Counted from the first letter of the stretch, positions 26,174 to 35,168 are shown. The stretch: 53,653 nt of DNA from Acidobacteriota bacterium (GCA_016196035.1 JACPYM010000131.1:1-53653), one strand, 5' to 3'. Made by a program: numbers and translations. The notes: generated by a model not told the origin, from the sequence alone.

Positions 26174-27504
26174 TGCTGACGCTCGCACAATTGCCCGCCG
26201 CGCCCGCCGCGCCGCTCTTCAAACGCTTCACGTCCGCCGTGGGCGAACACCTGCTAATCGTGCCGCATTCGCGCCTTTTCGATGTGCCGCCAGAGTTAGC
26301 GGCGGCCCTCGACGCGCAGACCGGCGACGCGCTCCAACTCGTCGCGGCGCTCGCGCAAACGACGGAGCGCGAAGCCGCGTTGGACGCGGTCGTCGCCCCC
26401 ACGCCGCAAAGCCTCTCGCTCAACGTCAGTGCGAGTTGCAACCTGGCCTGTGCGTATTGTTATGCCGGGCAGGGCGCGTTCGCCGGCGCGCAACCGGCGC
26501 CCATGTCGTGGGACATCGCGCGCGCCGCCATTGATCGGTTGTTCGCCACCGCCGATGCGCAAGCGCCCCTGACGGTGGGCTTCCTCGGCGGCGAACCCTT
26601 CGTCAATCGCGCCTTGATTCATCAAGCGGTGACATACGCCGCCAGCGCAGGGGCGGCGCGCGGGCTGGACGTGCGCTTCGCTGTCACGACCAACGGCACG
26701 CTGTTGAATGACGCGGATGTGGCGTTGCTGCGCGCGCATCGTTTCGCGGTCACCGTCAGCGTGGACGGCGGCGCGGCCTTGCACGATGCGCAACGTCCGT
26801 TGGCGGGCGGGCAGGCGGGCAGCTTCGCGCGGCTGTGCGTGGCGTTGCGGCCCTTGCTGGACGAACCGGGGCAGGCGCTCATCGCCGCGCGCGCCACGGT
26901 CAACCGGCACGATTTCAATTTGCGCGAACGCTTCGCCGCGATTCTGGCGGCGGGCTTTCCCGAAGCAGGCTTCGCGCCTTTGCGCAACGCCGCACCGCAG
27001 GCGGGCGCGCTCGGCGACGCGGACTGGCCGCCTTACCTGGCGGCGCTGCTCGAACTGGCGCAAGCCGAGTTCGCGCGCGCGCTGCAAGGCGAAAACATCC
27101 GGCTGACCAATTTCGCCGTCGCGCTCAAACAACTGGCGCGCGGCGCGAGTTCGCCTTATCCCTGCGGCGCGGGCGGCGGTTATTTCTCGGTCGCGGCCAA
27201 TGGCGACTGGTACGCCTGTCATCGCGCCATCGGCGCGGCGGCTTATCGCCTGGGCGACAACACAGGGCTGGACGCGGCGCGGCGGCAGACGTTCTTGACG
27301 GCGCGGCATGTGCACGCACAGACGGACTGTCAAACTTGCTGGGCGCGCTATCTATGCTCCGGCGGTTGTCATCAGGAAGCCGCGCAGCGGACGGCGGCCT
27401 CCTGCGACTTCGTGCGCGGCTGGCTGGAGTTTTGTTTGCGCGCTTATTGCGAGTTGAGCGCGCAGCGTCCGCAATTCTTTTCATCTTTGGAGGGACAGCA
27501 ATGA
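26173..27504 (+). CDS. Radical SAM/SPASM maturase (QhpD/PeaB-like)
   Basis: 443 residues. The radical SAM cluster motif is CNLACAYC with Cys89, Cys93 and Cys96, followed by GFLGGEPFVN and VTTNGTLL, which are family landmarks for SAM binding. The C-terminal SPASM region (about 325-420) has PCGAGGGYFSVAANGDWYAC, then CQTCWARYLCSGGC and a final Cys before DFVRGW, enough for two auxiliary iron-sulfur clusters. The order and the N-terminal domain resemble peptide-modifying enzymes such as QhpD, which makes Cys-to-Asp/Glu thioethers in quinohemoprotein amine dehydrogenase. The likely substrate is the Cys-rich N-terminal part of the adjacent protein (27501). TGATG and ATGA overlaps at either end tie it to both neighbours. 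The specific reaction is inference. Confidence 0.85.
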   Translation: MLTLAQLPAAPAAPLFKRFTSAVGEHLLIVPHSRLFDVPPELAAALDAQTGDALQLVAALAQTTEREAALDAVVAPTPQSLSLNVSASCNLACAYCYAGQGAFAGAQPAPMSWDIARAAIDRLFATADAQAPLTVGFLGGEPFVNRALIHQAVTYAASAGAARGLDVRFAVTTNGTLLNDADVALLRAHRFAVTVSVDGGAALHDAQRPLAGGQAGSFARLCVALRPLLDEPGQALIAARATVNRHDFNLRERFAAILAAGFPEAGFAPLRNAAPQAGALGDADWPPYLAALLELAQAEFARALQGENIRLTNFAVALKQLARGASSPYPCGAGGGYFSVAANGDWYACHRAIGAAAYRLGDNTGLDAARRQTFLTARHVHAQTDCQTCWARYLCSGGCHQEAAQRTAASCDFVRGWLEFCLRAYCELSAQRPQFFSSLEGQQ

Positions 27505-29219
27505 GCCAACAAGACCCCATCAAATTGATTCCCCGCAATGTCGCCGCGCTGCGGCGCGGCCAAAAACCCGCAGACGCCGCCCGGCTGGTAACGGGCAATT
27601 CCGCCGCCACGCGCCTGGAATCCGGCGTGGGAAATTGCTTCCCCGGCCTGGAATGCGATCTGCGCAATCTGGAGCACCGCTTCTTTCCATTTTTGGAAGT
27701 GGAGATTGTGGGCAACACCGTCGTCATCGTCGCGGTTGAACTGGCGGGCGTGCAAAGCGCTGTCGCGGCGGGGCAATTGACGGCGGCGCAAGGCGCGCTT
27801 TATCAACTCATCGCCAACGACGCCAACAGCGCGAGCCAAACCGCTTGGAGAATCGAGCAATTGAGCGGCACGTTTGTCGGCCAACTCGGCAATCCGCCCT
27901 TCGTCCTGGCAGATTTGAACACGCCCAGCATGGGCGCTGGCCGCCGGCCACCCGATGCCTGGGCGGCCATCCGGCTGCTGGCCGAAGACACGCCCGTCAC
28001 GCTTACGGTGCGGCGCGATGGCGCGGCCACCACGCAAACGCTGACCGGCAACCGCGCGCGTTACCTGGACGACAACGGCGCGCTCGCCCAGATGTTCGCG
28101 CCCGGCGAATTGACGCAGTCGCTGTGCAGCCCCTGGACACACGATTTCCGCGATTGTGGCTGTTATTACTGGGCCGCCAATCATCCAGACATCGCCAAAC
28201 CGCCGTCGCTCACGCCGCCGTCCAATGTGCTGGACGCCAACGCCGATGTGCCCTGGGAACGTGTCAACCGCAATTTGACCCCCGCGCCGACCCACGCCAC
28301 CGCCGCTGCGCCGGCAGAGCTGCGACACTACGAAATCAATACGCTCTGGCAGACGCTCAACTTCGTGCTGGAAGGGCGCGAGTTGCTCGGCCCCTACCAG
28401 CCGGGCGCTGTCAGCCCGGCACCGCCCTTTGCCACACAGGCGGAACTGGAAACGCAACTGCGCTATGCCGCCGGTGTCGAACTCGCCGTCATGCACGAAT
28501 ACCTGACGGCGGTGTTTTCGCTGAAAGTGACGGGACTGCCCGCCGCTTTGCGCGATGACGTGACGGCCGCGCGCGCCGAGCTGTTGCGCATCGCCATCGG
28601 CGAGATGCGGCACTTGCGCGCTGTCAACGACGTGTTGGCCGCACTGCCCGCCGCCGCGCCGTTCACGCCGGCTTTGCGCGTGGCGACGAGTGTGCCCGGG
28701 GTACAACCCGGCGCATTTCTCCCAGTGCAGATGCGCCCGGCGCTGCCCGCTGTGATTGATGAGTTCATCGCCATCGAGCAACCGTCACGCTCCGTGGACG
28801 GCGTTTACGCACGCATTCTGGCGACACTGGGACAATTGGGAAGCGACGAGCAAGAGCAAACCATCCGAACCATCATGGCCGAGGGCGAAGATCACTTCGA
28901 GACCTTCCAATTCATCCGGGAATGGCTCGGCAGGCACACTCCCAATGATTACTTGCGCGCGCCCAATCTGGCGCCGCCCCCCGCCGCCAATCTGCCGCAC
29001 CAGACCTTGCAGCAACGTTACCGCACGCTGTTGCAATTGCTCTTCGACGGTTATCGGCTGGGGCTGCCCGCCGGTGCGCCGCAGATCAACGCGGCGCGCA
29101 CGGCGATGCTCGGCCCCACCGGCTTGCAAGGCGCAGCGGAGGCGGTCGCACAAGCGGGCTTTCTGGTGGTCTTTGACGCGCTGGCCGATCCGCGGTTCGC
29201 CCCGCTTAATCACCCTTGA
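27501..29219 (+). CDS. Cys-rich domain fused to a ferritin-like domain
   Basis: 572 residues. The N-terminal ~290 residues are not a standard domain. They carry Cys46 and Cys52 (NCFPGLECDL) and a dense motif at 208-224, LCSPWTHDFRDCGCYYW, with Cys209, Trp212, Cys219, Cys221 and Trp224, followed by AANHPDIAK. Mixed Cys/Trp clusters of this kind are what CTQ- or thioether-forming maturases act on. The C-terminal part (about 315-570) is a VioB-type ferritin-like domain: Glu327, HEYLTAVFSL with Glu333, IGEMRHL with Glu368 and His371, and GEDHFETF with Glu463 and His465. GGAGG precedes ATG 27501, which overlaps the radical SAM stop (ATGA). I infer it is the substrate, or a scaffold whose di-iron domain helps oxidise the crosslink. 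Confidence 0.75.
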   Translation: MSQQDPIKLIPRNVAALRRGQKPADAARLVTGNSAATRLESGVGNCFPGLECDLRNLEHRFFPFLEVEIVGNTVVIVAVELAGVQSAVAAGQLTAAQGALYQLIANDANSASQTAWRIEQLSGTFVGQLGNPPFVLADLNTPSMGAGRRPPDAWAAIRLLAEDTPVTLTVRRDGAATTQTLTGNRARYLDDNGALAQMFAPGELTQSLCSPWTHDFRDCGCYYWAANHPDIAKPPSLTPPSNVLDANADVPWERVNRNLTPAPTHATAAAPAELRHYEINTLWQTLNFVLEGRELLGPYQPGAVSPAPPFATQAELETQLRYAAGVELAVMHEYLTAVFSLKVTGLPAALRDDVTAARAELLRIAIGEMRHLRAVNDVLAALPAAAPFTPALRVATSVPGVQPGAFLPVQMRPALPAVIDEFIAIEQPSRSVDGVYARILATLGQLGSDEQEQTIRTIMAEGEDHFETFQFIREWLGRHTPNDYLRAPNLAPPPAANLPHQTLQQRYRTLLQLLFDGYRLGLPAGAPQINAARTAMLGPTGLQGAAEAVAQAGFLVVFDALADPRFAPLNHP

Positions 29220-29226
29220 GGCGCTT

Positions 29227-30303
29227 ATGTTTCATCCGGATGATTACGACGCTGTCGTGTTAGGAGCCGGGCCGGCGGGGTTATTGGCTGCGTTGGCGCT
29301 CGCGCGCACCCAGCGCACAGCGCTGCTGGCCGACCGGCTGCCTGCCGCGACCGACCCGCCGCGCGTGGAAGCAACCCCGGCGGCTTTGCTGACGCTCTTG
29401 CTGGAATTCGGCCTTCATCCGGCGGAACTCGGCGTGACGCGGCTCTATGAAGCGCGCGTGAGCGCCTGGGAAACGGCTGTGCCGACAACGCAGCCCAGCC
29501 CAGCCACGGCGCATCTCGCAAGACCGGCCTTGGAACTGGCCCTGCTGCGCCGCGCAGCCGCCGCGCCCCGGCTGGACCTCATTCAATGCCGCGTCTCAGC
29601 GCCACTCGTGCGGCAACTCAGCCAAGCCGCCAAACGCGGGGTTCGTTTGCTGGACGCCACCGGACGCCACGCGGTCACGGCCAGTACTCGCACGCAACCG
29701 TCACAGCCCTGGGGAAGCCGCAGTTTTTGGGTCTCAACCAGGGAGTGCCAAGTTGATGGCGCCTTTATGCTGGCGGCGCTGCCAGCAGGCTATGTCTATC
29801 GCCTGGGAACCACTGGCTACGCGGGCATAGGTCTCGTCGGGCGCGGCAAATTGCTGTCGGCGAACGCCCAAGAAATCCAGCCTCAACTCAGGCATTGCGG
29901 GGCGGCCTGGATTCTCGATGGACTGCCCCCGCTTGAACAAATGAGTCAGGGCAAAGCCGCTCCGGCCTCGGTGCAATGGACGGCGGGCGGCCCCGCCTGG
30001 CGGCTGGGCGATGCCGCGCTGGCCCGCGATGCCCTGTCTTCACAAGGTCTCTCTTGCGGAATCTCTGAGGCGTTGTATGCCGCAGCCAAACAGATGCCCC
30101 AAAACGACGGCCTGTTCGCCAGCCGCCAAGCTGAGCAGCGCGCTTTACATCTCCAAGGGCTCGAACAGGTGATCTCGAACTGCCATTACCGCCACCACGC
30201 GGCGTGGAGCAGTTACGCTGATTTCATTCGCAGCCACGCGGCCACCATTACGCGGCACCCCAGCATTGCGCTCAAGGACAATCGCCTCATCCACACCAAT
30301 TGA
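29227..30303 (+). CDS. FAD-dependent oxidoreductase (LodB/QhpG-like)
   Basis: 358 residues. The Rossmann FAD motif is VVLGAGPAGLLAALALART (GxGxxG at 13-18). The second FAD motif is WRLGDAALARDALSSQGLSC, resembling the GDAA...DPLSSQG signature of flavin monooxygenases such as LodB and QhpG and of tryptophan halogenase relatives. LodB and QhpG oxidise the Trp side chain while CTQ is made, which fits the neighbouring LodA-like, radical SAM and Cys/Trp-rich proteins. It starts 7 bp after the preceding stop with GAGG upstream, so it ends the coupled operon. The middle is shorter and more divergent than in classical hydroxylases. Confidence 0.8.
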   Translation: MFHPDDYDAVVLGAGPAGLLAALALARTQRTALLADRLPAATDPPRVEATPAALLTLLLEFGLHPAELGVTRLYEARVSAWETAVPTTQPSPATAHLARPALELALLRRAAAAPRLDLIQCRVSAPLVRQLSQAAKRGVRLLDATGRHAVTASTRTQPSQPWGSRSFWVSTRECQVDGAFMLAALPAGYVYRLGTTGYAGIGLVGRGKLLSANAQEIQPQLRHCGAAWILDGLPPLEQMSQGKAAPASVQWTAGGPAWRLGDAALARDALSSQGLSCGISEALYAAAKQMPQNDGLFASRQAEQRALHLQGLEQVISNCHYRHHAAWSSYADFIRSHAATITRHPSIALKDNRLIHTN

Positions 30304-30453
30304 TTTTCCGGCTTGCCGACGCTACCCTGCGCACGCATTTTTGCTGGCAGTAAACTTCCCCCCGCCAACAGCAACGCTACATCGGCTTGCTGACATTTCC
30401 GTCAATTCAAACGCTTCTTCCTCCAACCCATTGTCCGCTTCAACGTGTGAACT

Positions 30454-33400
30454 ATGCCGCGCCTTTCGTTGATTTTCATCAAACACTTCATGCTTGCCCT
30501 GTTCGCGCTGAGCCTCTGGTTGAGCTACAGCGAAAGACCAACCGCGACGATCATTTCCGCCCAAGCCCTGCCACCGCTCACTTACGACATTGTCTATGTG
30601 CGCGCGCCGCGTTTCGGCGACAACACCAACACCATCTGGCCCGAAGTCTCGACACCGCTGCTGCCCGAACCGAATGCCGATTTGCTGCTGCTACATCCGA
30701 ATGGCAGCGAAGAAGTCCTCTTCGCCGCCGGAGCGAACGGCGCGGTGGTTGATCCATCTGTTTCGTATGACGCCCGGTCGGTGCTCTTTGCGTACTACCC
30801 AAATGTGCGCAACGTGAATACGCAACGCGCGGGGCGTGATCGCGGGCTGTCACGCGAGGGCGCGGATATTTACCGCATCGAAATCGCCAGCCGCCAGGTC
30901 ACGCGGCTGACCTTTCAGGAATTCACGCCCAACACCGGCAACGGCGCAAACTTTGATTGCACACGCGCAGAAACGAATTGTCCGCAGATTGGCGTTTTCA
31001 ACACCGGCCCCGCGCCGTTGCCCGATGGGCGCATCGTGTTTACCTCGACGCGCGACAACTTTGTGCCCAGCAAGATGTTCAACTCGGCCCAGCGCGTGAT
31101 GCAGCTTTATGTGATGGATGGCGATGGCCGGAACGTGCAGAACATCGGCCATTTGAATCTGGCTTCGGCCCTGCATCCGTTTGTGTTGAAAGACGGGCGC
31201 ATTGCGTTTACTTCGTGGGAAGACATGGGCACGCGCGACGAGCGGGCGTTTACGCTGTGGACGATCTGGCCGGATGGTTCGCGCTTTGAGCCGTTCTCAG
31301 GCTTCGGCGATACGCACTTTGCGCATCATTTCATGACGCAACTCTCGAACGGCGACATCGCCGTCTGCCGTTACTACAATTTCAACACCAACGGCTTTGG
31401 CGAGTTGTATCGCTTCCCCGTCGCACCCGACAGCGCGGCGCTCTTTCAACCGATCCCCAACGACAGCGCGGCGGTAGACGAGATTCCGTTGAAGCGCGTC
31501 GGCTACACGCGGCTGACGCCCTTCACCGATGCCGAAGACTTCCCCGCCCCGTGCCGCGTCGGCGATCCGATCTATCCGCCCGTGCCTTGTCCGAACGGGA
31601 ATGCGAACCGCGTCGGCAAATTCACCCTGCCGTCCGCCGCGCCCAACAATGAGTTGCTGCTGGTTTACACGCGCGGCGCGGCCAATCACAACGGCATTTA
31701 CGTCAATCAAGGCTTGGACACGCCCTATTACGACGGCGGGATTTATCGCATGCGCGGCGATCAGGTGTTGCCACGGCCTGAAGATTTGCTGCTGGTCAAA
31801 AACAGCCCGCAATACAACGAACAATGGCCGCGTGCCGTCGTGCCCTACAAACAAGTCTACGGTGTAGACGCGCCCGCCACTCTGCCCGACCTCAAAAACG
31901 ACGGTGCGCTTGACGCCCGCTTGCCCGAAGGCACGCCGCTCGCCCTCGTCGGCTCGTCCTCGCTGATTTCGCGCGACACGCGCCCCTTCAAAGGCGACCG
32001 CTTTTACTGGCACGAAAACTTTGGCGACCGCAACTGGCTTCAGCAAGGCGCAGACGCGGGCGTGTACAGCGACAATGACATTTACGCCGTGCGCATTCTG
32101 GCAATGCAGCCGATCACCGACCGCAGCTATCCCAACGATTCGCGCGCGTTCAATTCGCACCTCAGCGAACGTGTGCGCATCCTCGGCGAAATCCCCGTGC
32201 ACAAAGAGGGCGTGACGGATGTGCAGGGCAACGTTGACACGTCTTTCCTCGCCAAGATTCCGGCGGATGTACCCTTCACCTTTCAGACGCTCGACCGCAA
32301 CGGCCTCGTGTTGAATATGGCGCAGACCTGGCATCAGTTGCGGCCCGGCGAAGTGCGCAACAATTGCGGCGGCTGCCACGCGCATAGCAAAGCCCCGCTC
32401 GCTTTCGCCACGACCGCCGCCGCGCAGGCGAATTACCAAGTCCGCGATCTCAGCGCCACGACGCCGTTGCTCAACGTTGACGGTTCCAACGCGCCAGGCG
32501 TGACGACGCTCAACAGCAAAACCACGACGCTCGAATACTTGCGCGACATTCGCCCGATCCTGCAAGCCAAATGCGCCACGTGCCACAGCACGCAAGGCGG
32601 ACGCACGCCCGAAGCCGGTTTGAATCTGGACATGGACAACCGCCTGACCAGCGATGGCTATCCGGCAACGTATGCCTGGCTGGCGCGGCCTTACACAGCG
32701 GCCAATTTGACCACGCGCTCGCTCGCGCCCGAAGGCTATTGGTTCTTTCCGCAAGTCACACGCTACATCCGCGCCGGACAAGCGCGGCAGAGTTTGCTGG
32801 CGTGGAAGATTTTCGGCAGGCGCTTGGATGGCCGCGCGAACGCTGACCGCCCGACTGAATTGGTGTCGGGCGATCCGTTCTCGGTGCCCGCGCCCTGGCG
32901 TTTCTTTGAATGCGATTTGGATTTCACCGGCACGCAGATGCCGCCGCCCGGCTCCGGCTTCACGCTGACGTGGGAAGAGCGCATGAAGATTGCGCGTTGG
33001 ATTGATCTGGGTGCGCCGCTTGACCTGACGCAATTCGTTGCGCGCCCCTTTGCCGGTTTCTTTGAAGATGACTTGCGCCCGACACTGGCGCTGACACCGG
33101 CAACCGCGCCCGCCAATAACATGCTCACGCGCTTCGTCATCGGCGCGTATGATCTCGACAGTGGGATTGATCCAACCACGCTTACCCTCACGTTGGATCG
33201 TACTGTCGGCAACTTGGCGGCGGGCGCGAATCTCGCCGCAGGTTTGACGCTGAATGACGGCGGCACCGTGACGATCAATCTGCCTGTGATTATCAACCTG
33301 ACAACCGGGCCACTCACGGCGACGTTACAAATCCGCGACCGCGCCGGACAGACAACGAAACTCGTGCGCACCTATCGCTCGACCTCAGCGCCGCTGGCTG

Positions 33401-34116
33401 TCGCCAATGTATCGGCGGCCAGTTACAGCGCGACGCCGCTCGCGCCCGCCGCCATCATCGCGGCCTTCGGCACGAATCTGGCGAGCGCGACGCAAAGCGC
33501 GAATGCGACGCCGCTGCCGACAACACTCGCGGGCACGACAGTGACCGTGCGCGACAGCGCGGGCGTCGAACGCGCGGCCCCGCTGTTTTTCGTTTCGCCC
33601 AACCAGATCAATTATCAAATGCCGCCCGAAACCGCGCCCGGCGCTGCGACGATCACTGTCGTCACTTCGGCGGGCAGCGTTTCGCAAGGCGCAACGACCA
33701 TCGCCGCCGTCGCGCCGGGACTCTTCGCCGCCAATGCCAGCGGCCAGGGCCTTGCCGCCGCGTTGGCCCTGCGCATTCGCGCCGATGGCACACAAAGCTA
33801 CGAGGCGATTGCGCGCTTCGATCCGGCGTTGCAACGGTACGTCGCGCAACCGATTGATCTTGGCCCCGCGAATGAGCAAGTGTTTTTGATCGCGTTTGGC
33901 ACAGGCTTTCGCTTGCGCAGCGGCTTGGCGGCCGTGAGTGCGCGCGTTGGCGGATTGGAAGCGCCGGTGAGTTTTGCGGGCGCACAGGGCGCGCTCATTG
34001 GCGTGGATCAGGTCAATGTGCAATTGCCGCGCGGCTTAAGCGGTCGTGGCGAAGTGGAAGTGATGTTGTTAGTTGATGGAAAAACTGCGAATGCGGTACG
34101 GATTAACGTCAAATGA
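30454..34116 (+). CDS. Secreted propeller/dihaem-motif protein with TIGR03437 C-terminus
   Basis: 1220 residues. A hydrophobic N-terminus (FIKHFMLALFALSLWLSY) is a likely signal peptide. Residues about 40-560 contain TolB-like propeller strands (DGRIVFTSTRDNFVPS; LKDGRIAFTSW). Next comes a haem-binding part with CGGCH (638-642) in NNCGGCHAHSK and CATCH (707-711), similar in order to the middle of hydrazine-synthase alpha-like proteins. Then TQMPPPGSGF may give an axial Met. Residues about 870-980 look Ig-like, and the last ~235 residues match the Solibacter-type TIGR03437 domain (LAPAAIIAAFGTNLAS; FVSPNQINYQMP; QVNVQLPRGL). It is probably an extracytoplasmic cytochrome-like protein; there is no evidence that it makes hydrazine. 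The Shine-Dalgarno is weak. Confidence 0.82.
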   Translation: MPRLSLIFIKHFMLALFALSLWLSYSERPTATIISAQALPPLTYDIVYVRAPRFGDNTNTIWPEVSTPLLPEPNADLLLLHPNGSEEVLFAAGANGAVVDPSVSYDARSVLFAYYPNVRNVNTQRAGRDRGLSREGADIYRIEIASRQVTRLTFQEFTPNTGNGANFDCTRAETNCPQIGVFNTGPAPLPDGRIVFTSTRDNFVPSKMFNSAQRVMQLYVMDGDGRNVQNIGHLNLASALHPFVLKDGRIAFTSWEDMGTRDERAFTLWTIWPDGSRFEPFSGFGDTHFAHHFMTQLSNGDIAVCRYYNFNTNGFGELYRFPVAPDSAALFQPIPNDSAAVDEIPLKRVGYTRLTPFTDAEDFPAPCRVGDPIYPPVPCPNGNANRVGKFTLPSAAPNNELLLVYTRGAANHNGIYVNQGLDTPYYDGGIYRMRGDQVLPRPEDLLLVKNSPQYNEQWPRAVVPYKQVYGVDAPATLPDLKNDGALDARLPEGTPLALVGSSSLISRDTRPFKGDRFYWHENFGDRNWLQQGADAGVYSDNDIYAVRILAMQPITDRSYPNDSRAFNSHLSERVRILGEIPVHKEGVTDVQGNVDTSFLAKIPADVPFTFQTLDRNGLVLNMAQTWHQLRPGEVRNNCGGCHAHSKAPLAFATTAAAQANYQVRDLSATTPLLNVDGSNAPGVTTLNSKTTTLEYLRDIRPILQAKCATCHSTQGGRTPEAGLNLDMDNRLTSDGYPATYAWLARPYTAANLTTRSLAPEGYWFFPQVTRYIRAGQARQSLLAWKIFGRRLDGRANADRPTELVSGDPFSVPAPWRFFECDLDFTGTQMPPPGSGFTLTWEERMKIARWIDLGAPLDLTQFVARPFAGFFEDDLRPTLALTPATAPANNMLTRFVIGAYDLDSGIDPTTLTLTLDRTVGNLAAGANLAAGLTLNDGGTVTINLPVIINLTTGPLTATLQIRDRAGQTTKLVRTYRSTSAPLAVANVSAASYSATPLAPAAIIAAFGTNLASATQSANATPLPTTLAGTTVTVRDSAGVERAAPLFFVSPNQINYQMPPETAPGAATITVVTSAGSVSQGATTIAAVAPGLFAANASGQGLAAALALRIRADGTQSYEAIARFDPALQRYVAQPIDLGPANEQVFLIAFGTGFRLRSGLAAVSARVGGLEAPVSFAGAQGALIGVDQVNVQLPRGLSGRGEVEVMLLVDGKTANAVRINVK

Positions 34117-34128
34117 TTGGCACAAGCC

Positions 34129-34214
34129 GAAGCTGACACCAAAAACCAATCCCCCTACACCTGAATTAGAGCAACCATCAGAGATCAGGTGAATGGTTTT
34201 CGGTGTCAGCTTTC
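34129..34214 (+). terminator. Nested stem-loop after the propeller gene
   Basis: GAAGCTGACACCAAAAACCA (34129-34148) faces TGGTTTTCGGTGTCAGCTTTC (34194-34214), and an inner CACCTGA/TCAGGTG stem sits between. It begins 12 bases after the 30454 gene and ends before the convergent gene at 34263, so it could terminate in both directions. It could equally be a repeat-derived palindrome. Confidence 0.55.
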
Positions 34215-34262
34215 GCAACCCCGTTCAAGCGGCAAGACCCAGACAGCCGCGCCCCCAATGCT

Positions 34263-35168
34263 TTAATGCTTCAACGCCTGCTCAACCGCCTGCGTCATCT
34301 TTTCGTCTTCGGGTTTGTCGGCGCTTTCAAAGCGCGCCAGCACCTTGCCATCGCGGCCCACCAGGAATTTGCCGAAGTTCCATTTGAGGTCGCCGCCGAA
34401 TTGCGGTTGGGTCGTCAGGAATTTGTAGAGCGGATGGATGTCATCGCCCTCGACCGAAATCTTGGCGAACAGCGGGAAGCTGACGTTGTATTTCAGCGTG
34501 CAGAACTGTTTGATCTCTTCGTTGCTGCCCGGTTCCTGCCCGCCGAAGTTGTTGGCCGGGAAGCCGAGCACGACCAAGCCTTGGTCTTTGTATTTGGCGT
34601 AGAGCGCCTGCAAGCCTTCGTATTGCGGCGTGTAGCCGCATTTGCTGGCGACGTTGACCAGCAACAGCACTTTGCCTTTGTATGCGGCCAGCGGCGTTTC
34701 CTGGCCGTCAATGTTCTTCATTGAAAAATCAAGCACGGTCTTTTCCATGATGTTCCCCTTCTCGGCGCTGGCGGCCTTCACGACCTCGAAATAGAGCCAG
34801 AGCTTCTGGAACGGCGCGGCGGGATCGTTGGAGATCACATCGGCATAGCGTTCCGTCTTGCCCATCATCCCGACGGTTTTGACCGTCAGTGTGATTTGCC
34901 CCTCCTGGCCGGGCGCAAGCTGTTTGGTAAAGTCGCTCGCCGTGCAGCCACAGGCGGGCGAGACGTTTTTGATGACGAGTTCGGCGGCGCCTTCGTTTTT
35001 GATTTTGAAGGTGTGGACGATCTCTGCGCCTTCCGTCACCTTGCCGAAATCATGCGCGGCGCTATCCAAGACCAGTTTCGGCTCAGCCGTGGATTTCGCC
35101 TGTCCGAAGGCCGTCACTGTCAGCAACAGCAACGCGCAACTCAAAACTTTCACGTGGTTGATTTTCAT
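34263..35168 (-). CDS. DUF1573-glutathione peroxidase fusion, exported
   Basis: 301 residues. A signal peptide (KVLSCALLLLTVTAFGQA) is followed by a DUF1573 / ASPM-SPD2-Hydin-like domain (about 30-130) with HDFGKVTEGAEIVHTFKIKN and SPACGCT. From about 140 to the end is a glutathione-peroxidase fold: NVASKCGYTPQYEGLQALY with the peroxidatic Cys, then FPANNFGGQEPGSNEEIKQF with the conserved Gln, and WNFGKFLVG with the conserved Trp. It would reduce peroxides outside the cytoplasm, probably with thioredoxin-like partners. The next upstream gene on this strand is a TlpA-like thioredoxin. I choose ATG 35168 over the GTG immediately before it; an AAGGGGGAAG stretch precedes both. Confidence 0.88.
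   Translation of the reverse strand: MKINHVKVLSCALLLLTVTAFGQAKSTAEPKLVLDSAAHDFGKVTEGAEIVHTFKIKNEGAAELVIKNVSPACGCTASDFTKQLAPGQEGQITLTVKTVGMMGKTERYADVISNDPAAPFQKLWLYFEVVKAASAEKGNIMEKTVLDFSMKNIDGQETPLAAYKGKVLLLVNVASKCGYTPQYEGLQALYAKYKDQGLVVLGFPANNFGGQEPGSNEEIKQFCTLKYNVSFPLFAKISVEGDDIHPLYKFLTTQPQFGGDLKWNFGKFLVGRDGKVLARFESADKPEDEKMTQAVEQALKH

Noticed and set aside
31297-33033. 578-codon minus-strand ORF
   Set aside because: Antisense shadow of the propeller/dihaem protein in GC-rich DNA, with no domain likeness.
30454-34116. Anammox hydrazine synthase
   Set aside because: Only the order of propeller and haem motifs is similar; no other hydrazine-synthase or anammox genes are present.
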